A stretch of DNA of 38,693 bases, from assembly GCA_018333895.1 (NCBI GenBank), contig JAGXSJ010000094.1, forward strand, positions 1-38,693, in the 5' to 3' direction. Positions within the stretch are counted from its first letter, which is position 1, and each line of letters opens with the position of its first letter. The position numbers were made by a program, and so were the translations under genes. Below, in pieces: positions 32,470-38,693 of the stretch. The notes beneath the pieces are model-generated. The model did no database searches, had not been told where the DNA came from, and was given only the letters and a program-made list of their open reading frames with translations. Source of the DNA: Truepera sp. (lineage in GTDB: Bacteria > Deinococcota > Deinococci > Deinococcales > Trueperaceae).

Positions 32470-33029
32470 GACAAGACCTCGCTAATAGCCGCTGTCACTT
32501 CGTCGATACTGGCGAGTCCGTTGACGCGGCGGAGCTTACCTTGGGCCTGATAGTAGTCAAGGAGCGGCTGGGTCTGCTCAGCATAGACGCGCATCCGGTT
32601 GCGAATGGTCGCCTCGTTATCGTCGCTGCGCCCTTCTAACGCCGCACGGCTCTGCAGGCGCTTGATTAACTCAGCTTCATCGACCTCGAGCAGTACCGCT
32701 GCGCTCAGCGACGCCCCTAGCTCGGCCAGCAGTTCGTCGAGCGCCTCAGCTTGCGCGCGTGTGCGCGGAAACCCGTCTAGCAGCAGGCGCAACGGGCGAT
32801 TGCGCAGTTCATCGCGCACCATGGCGATGATGATCTCATCAGAGACCAGCCCACCGGCGTCCATGATCACTTTGGCGCGCTGACCCAAGGGTGTCCCGGC
32901 CCGCACATTAGCGCGCAGCAGATCGCCGGTCGAAAGCTTAAAGAGGCTGCGCCCCTGCGCCAACCGGTCGGCCTGGGTCCCTTTGCCCGCTCCCGGCGGG
33001 CCCATCAGCAAGATCACCTCATGGCTCAA
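32466..33029 (-). CDS. adk: adenylate kinase
   Basis: Interconverts AMP plus ATP with two ADP. The 187-aa protein has the P-loop GPPGAGKGTQ, the AMP-binding TGDLLR and LDGFPRT. It is the short form with a reduced LID (RAALEGRSDDNEATIRNRM) and no zinc-binding Cys. It overlaps secY and map by 4 nt on each side. Confidence 0.97.
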   Translation of the reverse strand: MSHEVILLMGPPGAGKGTQADRLAQGRSLFKLSTGDLLRANVRAGTPLGQRAKVIMDAGGLVSDEIIIAMVRDELRNRPLRLLLDGFPRTRAQAEALDELLAELGASLSAAVLLEVDEAELIKRLQSRAALEGRSDDNEATIRNRMRVYAEQTQPLLDYYQAQGKLRRVNGLASIDEVTAAISEVLS

Positions 33030-34348
33030 AGGCGTCTCCCCCCCCGGCCACGGATGCGCCCCTTACTGACAAAGCCCTCGTAGTGCCGCATAGTGAGCTG
33101 CGACTCGAGTTGGCGCAGAGTGTCAAGTGCAACACCAACCATGATCAGCAGGCCGGTCCCCGAAAAAGCAAACGCCAGCACCCCCTGGCCGGTAAGCCAG
33201 GCCAAGATCTGCGGCATGGCGTTGACCGAGCCGAGGAACAGCGCCCCCCACAGCGTGATGCGGCCAGTAATGCGCGCCAGGTGCTCGGTAGTCGGCTGGC
33301 CGGGGCGCACCCCGGGGATGAAGCCGCCGTACTCGCGCAGGTTATCGCTGATGCGGCGCGGATCGAACGAGATCTGGGTATAAAAGTAGGTAAAGGCCAC
33401 GATCAGTATGGTGCTGGTAATCAGCCCTTGCCAGACTGCCGGGTTGAACCAGCTACCGATGGCCTGCAGCCAGAGGGCTTCGGGGAAGGCGCCGATCAGC
33501 GTGCTGGGCAGCACAATGACCGACACCGCAAAGATGATCGGAATGACGCCGGCCGCATTGACTCGCAGCGGGATGTAGGTGCTCTGGCCACCCATCACCC
33601 GGCGCCCGACCACCTTGCGGGCATACTGCACCGGGATCCGGCGCTCCCCCTGTTGGATGAGCACCATTCCGGCGATAGACAGGAGCAGCGTCCCCAAAAA
33701 GATGATAAGCCCGAGCGGGGAAGCCTCCCCTCGGCCGATGAGCACGAACTGCTGGCTTAAAGCCCCCGGCAAAGCGGCCACGATACCGGCAAAGATAATC
33801 AGTGAGATGCCGTTGCCAATGCCGAACTCGGTGATCTTTTCACCTAGCCACATCACCACCGCTACCCCGGCCACCTGTGTAATCATCACTACCAGCCAGA
33901 AGAACAGTCCGTTATCCCAGCCGATCTTAAGCGCCCCACTCGGCCCGAGCAGCGCCACTGCTAAGAAGAAGCCTTGGACGGCGGCTAAGCCGAGCGCTCC
34001 GTAACGGGTGATCTGGGTGAGCTTGCGACGCCCCTCTTCGCCCTCCTTGGCCAGCTTTTCAAGCTGCGGCACCACCGTCTGCATAATCTGCATGATGATG
34101 CTGGCGGTGATGTAGGGGATCACCCCTAAGGCGAAGATCGAAAAAACCTCGAAGTTGCCGCCGGTGATAAAGTTCAGCAACGTAAAGATGCCGCCTTCGG
34201 CAAACAGCTGTGCTCGCAAAGTAGCGATATCGAGGCCCGGCGTGGGGATGAACACCCCCAAGCGATACACCGTCAGTAGGCCGATGGTAATCAGCAGCTT
34301 ACTGCGCAGGTCGGGAATCAGCAGCGCATTACGAAACGCGGCGAGCAT
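33026..34348 (-). CDS. secY: protein translocase subunit SecY
   Basis: Channel subunit of the Sec translocon, 440 aa with ten predicted membrane helices. Family features include YRLGVFIPTPGLD, GVIPYITASIIMQI with the lateral gate region, and GGFIPGVRPGQPTTEHL in the large cytoplasmic loop. It starts 1 nt overlapping the rplO stop (TAATG) and ends overlapping adk. Confidence 0.98.
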   Translation of the reverse strand: MLAAFRNALLIPDLRSKLLITIGLLTVYRLGVFIPTPGLDIATLRAQLFAEGGIFTLLNFITGGNFEVFSIFALGVIPYITASIIMQIMQTVVPQLEKLAKEGEEGRRKLTQITRYGALGLAAVQGFFLAVALLGPSGALKIGWDNGLFFWLVVMITQVAGVAVVMWLGEKITEFGIGNGISLIIFAGIVAALPGALSQQFVLIGRGEASPLGLIIFLGTLLLSIAGMVLIQQGERRIPVQYARKVVGRRVMGGQSTYIPLRVNAAGVIPIIFAVSVIVLPSTLIGAFPEALWLQAIGSWFNPAVWQGLITSTILIVAFTYFYTQISFDPRRISDNLREYGGFIPGVRPGQPTTEHLARITGRITLWGALFLGSVNAMPQILAWLTGQGVLAFAFSGTGLLIMVGVALDTLRQLESQLTMRHYEGFVSKGRIRGRGGRRL

Positions 34349-34800
34349 TAGGTGTTCTCCTTAACCCCTACCACACTACCCCCCGCAGCCTGGATCGCCT
34401 TAACCGCGCTGGCGCTATAAGCATCGACTTCGACACGCAGGCTGCTCACCGCCAGCTCACCGCCCCCGAGCAGCTTAACGGGCTGGCGAGCTTTGCGAAC
34501 CAGGCCGTACTGGCGCAGCAGCTCCACCGTCACCGTGGTGCCGGCATCAAAAACATTGAGGTCCGAAAGGTTAACTACCTGGTAAACCTCACCCTTGCCG
34601 GTAAAGCCCCGCTTGGGCAGCCTGGCGATCAGCCTCGAGCGGCCACCCTCCCAGCCCGCCCTCTTACTGTAGCCGCTGCGGCTCTTCTGCCCCTTCTGGC
34701 CGCGCCCGGCGGTCTTGCCGCGGCCGCTGCCGAGGCCGCGACCGAGGCGGCGGCGAACCTTTTTGGCCCCTGGCGAGGGGGCCAGTTCGTTGAGTTTCAT
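34348..34800 (-). CDS. rplO: 50S ribosomal protein L15
   Basis: L15, 150 aa, with the N-terminus [20 protein letters not shown] followed by a Gly/Arg/Lys-rich region ([20 protein letters not shown]) that reaches into 23S rRNA. Overlaps rpmD by 4 nt and secY by 1 nt. Confidence 0.97.
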   Translation of the reverse strand: MKLNELAPSPGAKKVRRRLGRGLGSGRGKTAGRGQKGQKSRSGYSKRAGWEGGRSRLIARLPKRGFTGKGEVYQVVNLSDLNVFDAGTTVTVELLRQYGLVRKARQPVKLLGGGELAVSSLRVEVDAYSASAVKAIQAAGGSVVGVKENT

Positions 34801-34979
34801 GCTCCCCGCCCTTCACTTTCAACTCTCAGGAGGTAAGCGACCTTGTTAACCATACCGCGCAGGTCGGGGGTATCGCGCAGTTCGCGGCTATCCCCGGTCT
34901 TGCGCAGGCCAAGCGCCCGCACCGTGGCGCGGTGGTCGCCCTTGACGCCGATCAGGCTGCGCACCAGGGTGACTTTCAT
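34797..34979 (-). CDS. rpmD: 50S ribosomal protein L30
   Basis: L30, 60 aa: [20 protein letters not shown] and [20 protein letters not shown] are typical of the family. It overlaps both rpsE and rplO by 4 nt, in the usual spc order. Confidence 0.96.
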   Translation of the reverse strand: MKVTLVRSLIGVKGDHRATVRALGLRKTGDSRELRDTPDLRGMVNKVAYLLRVESEGRGA

Positions 34980-35449
34980 TGGGCCACCTCACGTTCACGC
35001 CGTGACTCTTCGTAAGTCTTAAGCTGCTTGAGGCCGTTGATCACCGCATAAGCTACATTGGTCTGATTGCGCGAGCCCAGCTCTTTGGTGAGCAGGTTGC
35101 GCACCCCGGCCAACTCTACAATCGCCCGCGGCACACTGCCGGCGATAACTCCGGTCCCGGCACCAGCCGGTTTGAGCATCACCTGGCTGCTACCGTGCAT
35201 TCCCAAGACCGCATGGGGGATGGTGCCGGGCTCCTCCAAGGGGACCTCGATAAGGTTGCGCCGGGCGACGTTTTGCGCCTTCTGGACAGCATTGGGTACC
35301 TCTTTGGCCTTGCCCAGACCCAGGCCCACCCGGCCGTTACGGTCGCCTACCGCCACCATGGCGCCGAAACGGAACCGGCGGCCTCCTTTATAGGTCTTGG
35401 CGGTGCGGCGAATGAAGATCACCTTTTCTTCAAAGTCAGTGTCTGCCAT
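34976..35449 (-). CDS. rpsE: 30S ribosomal protein S5
   Basis: S5, 157 aa, important for decoding accuracy. The N-terminal domain has [20 protein letters not shown] and [20 protein letters not shown]. The C-terminal domain has [19 protein letters not shown]. Overlaps rplR by 1 nt and rpmD by 4 nt. Confidence 0.97.
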   Translation of the reverse strand: MADTDFEEKVIFIRRTAKTYKGGRRFRFGAMVAVGDRNGRVGLGLGKAKEVPNAVQKAQNVARRNLIEVPLEEPGTIPHAVLGMHGSSQVMLKPAGAGTGVIAGSVPRAIVELAGVRNLLTKELGSRNQTNVAYAVINGLKQLKTYEESRREREVAQ

Positions 35450-35796
35450 TAGAAGTTCAGACCTCCTTCGCGCGCGCCTTCAGCCAAAGCCTTGACGCGG
35501 CCATGGTACCTATAGGCGCCCCTGTCAAAGATCACATCTCTAAAGCCGGCGGCAGTAGCCCGCTCGGCCAGCGCCTGGCCGACCGCCTTGGCCTGCAGTG
35601 TCTTGTTGCCGGACAGCTTTAGGTTCTTGCTGTTGGCCTCGACCACGGTGTGGCCTCGCTCGCTATCGATCAGTTGGGCGTAAATATGTCGGCTACTGCG
35701 AAACACGCTCAGGCGCAGCCGCCCACTAGCCACCGGCCGCTGCAATTTGCGGCGGGTACGCAGCTTGCGGCGCTCTATCGCTGTTGTAACGTTCAT
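35449..35796 (-). CDS. rplR: 50S ribosomal protein L18
   Basis: L18, 115 aa, binds 5S rRNA. A basic N-terminus ([11 protein letters not shown]) is followed by [20 protein letters not shown] and the C-terminal [20 protein letters not shown] with GAREGGLNF. It starts 17 nt after rplF. Confidence 0.97.
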   Translation of the reverse strand: MNVTTAIERRKLRTRRKLQRPVASGRLRLSVFRSSRHIYAQLIDSERGHTVVEANSKNLKLSGNKTLQAKAVGQALAERATAAGFRDVIFDRGAYRYHGRVKALAEGAREGGLNF

Positions 35797-35813
35797 ACCA
35801 TCACATCCTTACT

Positions 35814-36353
35814 TTAGCGCGCCACTGTCTTGCCGGGCTTGAGCTTGACAACTTCGCCCTGGTAGCGCACACCCTTACCGTGGTACGAGTCGGGCGGCCT
35901 AAACATGCGAATATTGGCGGCTACCTGGCCGACCAACTGCTTGTCGATCCCGGAAACGGCGATCTTGGTGGGTTCTGGCACTTGCACGGCGATTCCGATC
36001 GGCGGTTCGAAGACAACGGGGTGGGAGTAGCCTAGCAAGAGCTCGAGCTTGCCCCCCTTGATAGCGCAGCGGAAACCCACCCCTTGAATCTCTAGATTCT
36101 TAGTAAAGCCTTGGGTCACGCCGATAATGGCGTTGTTGATGATGGTCCTAGCTAAGCCGTGCTGGGCCCGGTCCAGGCGGTTGTTGCTGGGACGCTGTAC
36201 CGTTAGGGTGGCGCCTTCCATTTCGACCGTCAGTCGCGGACTGATCGCTACCATTAAGCTCCCCTTGGGGCCTTTAATTTGCAGCTCGCCACGGTCCACT
36301 TTGACCTCAACCCCGTTGGGGATGGTAATGGGTGCCCGGCCGATACGCGACAT
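35814..36353 (-). CDS. rplF: 50S ribosomal protein L6
   Basis: L6, 179 aa, two related domains. The start MSRIGRAPITIPNGVEVKVD is at the ATG overlapping the rpsH stop by 1 nt (TGATG). The C-terminal signature PPDSYHGKGVRYQGEVVKLK is present. An upstream ATG would add five residues inside rpsH. Confidence 0.97.
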   Translation of the reverse strand: MSRIGRAPITIPNGVEVKVDRGELQIKGPKGSLMVAISPRLTVEMEGATLTVQRPSNNRLDRAQHGLARTIINNAIIGVTQGFTKNLEIQGVGFRCAIKGGKLELLLGYSHPVVFEPPIGIAVQVPEPTKIAVSGIDKQLVGQVAANIRMFRPPDSYHGKGVRYQGEVVKLKPGKTVAR

Positions 36354-36748
36354 CACCACACCTCGCAAATCACTTCGCCGCCTAAGTTATGGCGGCGGGC
36401 CTCACGGTCTACCATCAGCCCTTTGGGAGTCGAGAGGATGGCGATCCCCAAGCCGCCTCGCACCGCCGGTACCGCGCTAGCCTTGGCATAGGCGCGACGT
36501 CCGGGGGTGGAGATACGCTTCAACTGATGAATGATGGTGGTGCGGCGCGGACCGTACTTGAGGCCGATGCGGAGCACGCGGCGACCTTTCTCTGTCGCCT
36601 CTGTGACCGTCTTTAAGTAGCCCTCGCGCACCAGGATCTCCGCCAGCGACTTCTTGAACTTGCTGGCCGGTATATCGACATGCTCGGCATAAATCGCTAG
36701 CCCGTTACGAATCCGGGTGAGCATGTCAGCAATTGGGTCTGTCTGCAT
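36353..36748 (-). CDS. rpsH: 30S ribosomal protein S8
   Basis: S8, 131 aa, a primary 16S rRNA binder that in some bacteria represses the spc operon. MQTDPIADMLTRIRNGLAIY and the C-terminal GLGIAILSTPKGLMVDREAR are typical. It has AAGGA upstream and is preceded by a 66-bp gap, the longest in this operon, that holds a hairpin. Confidence 0.97.
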   Translation of the reverse strand: MQTDPIADMLTRIRNGLAIYAEHVDIPASKFKKSLAEILVREGYLKTVTEATEKGRRVLRIGLKYGPRRTTIIHQLKRISTPGRRAYAKASAVPAVRGGLGIAILSTPKGLMVDREARRHNLGGEVICEVW

Positions 36749-36765
36749 CTGTTGTCCTTCCTGCG

Positions 36766-36795
36766 AGGTCGGTTTCAGGGCAAGCGCCCTGACCT
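36766..36795 (-). other. hairpin in the rpsZ-rpsH gap
   Basis: TCAGGGC (36775-36781) and GCCCTGA (36786-36792) form a perfect stem with an AAGC loop. AGGTC (36766-36770) and GACCT (36791-36795) offer a second, competing pairing. It lies just upstream of the S8 ribosome binding site, where a regulatory structure is plausible. Confidence 0.45.
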
Positions 36796-36814
36796 GCGCC
36801 TCTAAAACGTCTCT

Positions 36815-37000
36815 TTACCAACTCGCCTTAGTGACGCCGGGGAGCTGCCCGCTATGAGCCATCTCACGCATGCAGATGCGGCAGAGGCCAAAGTCGCGCA
36901 GATAGCCGCGGGTACGACCACAACGCATGCAGCGGTTAACCCGGCGGACCGAGAATTTGGGGGGGCGTTTAGCCTTGTGGATCTGAGCAGTAGTGGCCAT
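36815..37000 (-). CDS. rpsZ: 30S ribosomal protein S14, zinc-binding type Z
   Basis: The short, 61-aa form of S14 with two CxxC pairs (CMRC at 24-27 and CRIC at 40-43) that bind zinc. The C-terminus ends [13 protein letters not shown], as in the family. It starts 2 bp after rplE. Confidence 0.97.
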   Translation of the reverse strand: MATTAQIHKAKRPPKFSVRRVNRCMRCGRTRGYLRDFGLCRICMREMAHSGQLPGVTKASW

Positions 37001-37002
37001 AG

Positions 37003-37548
37003 CTACTTCCTAAAGGGCATGCCGAGCAGCGTCAGTAGGCTCTTGGCCTCCTCGTCGCTCTTGGCAGTAGTCACGATGGTGATATCCATGCCGCGCACCG
37101 CGTCGACCTGGTCATAACTGATCTCGGGGAAGACTAGCTGCTCCTTGAGACCCAGGCTGTAGTTGCCCCGGCCGTCGAAGCTGCTGCTGCTGACGCCACG
37201 AAAGTCGCGCACCCGGGGGAGCGCTACGTTGATGAGCTTGTCTAAGAATACCCACATCCGCTCGCCGCGCAGGGTGACCTTAAGACCGATAGCCATACCC
37301 ATGCGGATCTTAAAGTTCGACACCGACTTCTTGGCCCGGGTAATCACCGGGCGCTGCAACACGACCTGGCTCAGCTCCTTCTGGGCCCGCTCGAGCACCT
37401 TGGAATCCTCGCGCGCTTCGCCCAGGCCCATATTGACGACCACCTTCTCCACACGCGGAATTGACATTACGTTGCCATGGCCGTGGCGCTGCTTGAGCGC
37501 CGGAGCGACCTCGGCGGCATATTTCGCTTTTAAGGGGGGTAGGGACAC
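37003..37548 (-). CDS. rplE: 50S ribosomal protein L5
   Basis: L5, 181 aa, binds 5S rRNA and contacts P-site tRNA. GTG at 37548 is chosen: it lies 10 bp after the rplX stop, has AGGAG/AAGG upstream, and gives the usual length. A much longer ATG reading inside rplX adds Arg/Ser-rich sequence. Family features include [23 protein letters not shown] and [20 protein letters not shown]. Confidence 0.95.
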   Translation of the reverse strand: MSLPPLKAKYAAEVAPALKQRHGHGNVMSIPRVEKVVVNMGLGEAREDSKVLERAQKELSQVVLQRPVITRAKKSVSNFKIRMGMAIGLKVTLRGERMWVFLDKLINVALPRVRDFRGVSSSSFDGRGNYSLGLKEQLVFPEISYDQVDAVRGMDITIVTTAKSDEEAKSLLTLLGMPFRK

Positions 37549-37558
37549 TGGCCTTCTC

Positions 37559-37891
37559 CTAGTCGTCGAGCGAGGCGCCGCTCTTGACGCTGACGCGCAC
37601 CTTACGGCCCGATTCGAGCCGTTTATAACCGATCCGGGTAGGTTCGCCGCTCTGGGGGTCAAGGATGCGCACCTTACTGACATGAATGGGCGCCTCGCGC
37701 TCTTGGAAGCCACCACGTGGGTTCTTTTGGGTGGGGCGCAGGGTCTTCTTGATCATGTTGACGTTTTCAACAATCACCCGGTCGTCCTCGGGGAAGACCG
37801 CCTTAACCTTCCCCTCCACACCGCTATGCTTGCCAGTCATAACCCGGACCCGGTCGCCTTTCTTAATCGGCAACGGCTTGCGGCGCTTCAT
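37559..37891 (-). CDS. rplX: 50S ribosomal protein L24
   Basis: L24, 110 aa, an early assembly protein. The KOW motif is seen in [20 protein letters not shown], and the C-terminal part contains [19 protein letters not shown]. Overlaps rplN by 4 nt. Confidence 0.97.
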   Translation of the reverse strand: MKRRKPLPIKKGDRVRVMTGKHSGVEGKVKAVFPEDDRVIVENVNMIKKTLRPTQKNPRGGFQEREAPIHVSKVRILDPQSGEPTRIGYKRLESGRKVRVSVKSGASLDD

Positions 37892-38256
37892 AACACCTCC
37901 GGCGCCAACGACACGATGCGCATGAATTTTTTCTCGCGCAGCTCGCGCGCTACCGGCCCGAAGACGCGAGTGCCGCGCGGCTCATGCTGGTTGTTGATAA
38001 TCACGGCAGCGTTGCTGTCAAAGCGGATAGAGCTGCCATCGCTGCGGTTGATCTCCTTCTTGGTGCGCACGATCACCGCCTTTACCACTTCGCCCTTTTT
38101 CACCGCGGCACGTGGGATAGCATCCTTGACCGCCGCCACGATCACATCGCCAACTGAGCCCACATACTGCGAGCCGGTGCCCAGGACGCGGATGCACTGA
38201 ATCAGCCGCGCTCCCGAATTATCGGCTACCTCGAGGTAGGTCTCTTGCTGAATCAT
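37888..38256 (-). CDS. rplN: 50S ribosomal protein L14
   Basis: L14, 122 aa, at the subunit interface. [20 protein letters not shown] and the C-terminal [20 protein letters not shown] followed by LAPEVL are nearly invariant in the family. Overlaps rpsQ by 1 nt and rplX by 4 nt. Confidence 0.98.
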   Translation of the reverse strand: MIQQETYLEVADNSGARLIQCIRVLGTGSQYVGSVGDVIVAAVKDAIPRAAVKKGEVVKAVIVRTKKEINRSDGSSIRFDSNAAVIINNQHEPRGTRVFGPVARELREKKFMRIVSLAPEVL

Positions 38257-38498
38257 CAGCCCCTCGCCTTCTCAAGCAAGCGGGCCACGGCAAAGCGCTT
38301 GCGCTTGCTGACCGGGCGACAGGGGCGAATCTCCACCAGGTCGCCCACAGTGTAAGCGTTATGCTCATCATGAACCAGATACTTTTTGGAAACGGTCACC
38401 ACCTTGCCGTAGAGCGGATGCTTGAAGCGGCGCTCCACGTTGACCGTCACCGTTTTGTCGGCCTTGTCGCTGACAATCCGTCCTTGCAACCTTTTCAT
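38256..38498 (-). CDS. rpsQ: 30S ribosomal protein S17
   Basis: S17, 80 aa, an OB-fold 16S rRNA-binding protein. [20 protein letters not shown] and [10 protein letters not shown]-type sequence (here [12 protein letters not shown]) with [14 protein letters not shown] are typical. Overlaps rpmC by 4 nt. Confidence 0.97.
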   Translation of the reverse strand: MKRLQGRIVSDKADKTVTVNVERRFKHPLYGKVVTVSKKYLVHDEHNAYTVGDLVEIRPCRPVSKRKRFAVARLLEKARG

Positions 38499-38692
38499 CG
38501 TTTGCCTGCCTGTTTCTCGCGGACCACTGTGAGGCAGCGAGCGATTTCACGCTTGGCCGTCCGGATCCGCTTGGGGTTGCTGGCCTGCCCGACTGCGGTC
38601 TGAATGCGCAGATCGAGCAGCTCTTCGCGGCGCTTATCGACTTCGGCCTGAATCTCAGCCACAGTCAGGTTGCGCACCTCATTGGGCTTCAT
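38495..38692 (-). CDS. rpmC: 50S ribosomal protein L29
   Basis: L29, 65 aa, complete: its ATG is at the very edge of the window (38692). [20 protein letters not shown] and [20 protein letters not shown] are typical. The upstream spc/S10 genes (rplP and others) should lie just beyond the right edge. Confidence 0.96.
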   Translation of the reverse strand: MKPNEVRNLTVAEIQAEVDKRREELLDLRIQTAVGQASNPKRIRTAKREIARCLTVVREKQAGKR

Positions 38693-38693
38693 C

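Overview
The window looks like a chromosomal segment of a Deinococcota (Deinococcus-Thermus) bacterium, possibly near Truepera or the Thermaceae. This placement is inferred from protein character, the high GC content and the many leaderless-looking starts, not from any search. It contains one type III-B CRISPR-Cas locus, several housekeeping and sulfur-metabolism genes, one tRNA, two toxin-antitoxin pairs, and most of the spc/alpha ribosomal protein operon, which runs off the right edge.

1-11.9 kb: a CRISPR array (13 identical 36-bp repeats in view, continuing left of the window) and a tightly packed minus-strand operon, cmr2(cas10)-cmr3-cmr1-cmr4-cmr5-cmr6-vapB-vapC-cas6-CARF/HEPN effector-cas1-cas2. 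Most junctions overlap by 1-4 nt. The repeat structure indicates that the array is read on the minus strand, like the cas genes, so the 226-bp gap between cas2 and the array should be the leader. The leader holds two perfect DnaA-box sequences in inverted orientation. Cas10 has no HD domain, but immediately upstream lies a frameshifted remnant containing an HD-domain signature. A VapBC pair with its own promoter and operator sits inside the operon and is translationally coupled to cas6.

11.9-20.6 kb: a small membrane protein, polyphosphate kinase, a small unknown protein, methylglyoxal synthase and an AMP nucleosidase-like enzyme. These are followed by a minus-strand sulfur cluster: a metallo-beta-lactamase/rhodanese protein, a tandem rhodanese, a SulP transporter, a 22-codon small ORF and a rhodanese lipoprotein. 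The cluster begins at a strong promoter whose spacer holds a CsoR/CstR-like palindrome, which fits persulfide-responsive control.

20.6-28.5 kb: tRNA-Asp with promoter and terminator; a degenerate two-repeat CRISPR relic that overlaps the start of a ferric-reductase-like flavocytochrome gene; a block of tandem repeats and hairpins; a TilS-TadA fusion; a Phd/PIN toxin-antitoxin pair; a second SulP (BicA-like) transporter; and phosphopentomutase.

28.5-38.7 kb: a minus-strand run from rpmC (L29) to rplQ (L17), including secY, adk, map, infA, rpmJ and rpoA, closed by a good terminator. The order is the conventional bacterial one. No insertion sequence or transposase was recognised anywhere in the window.
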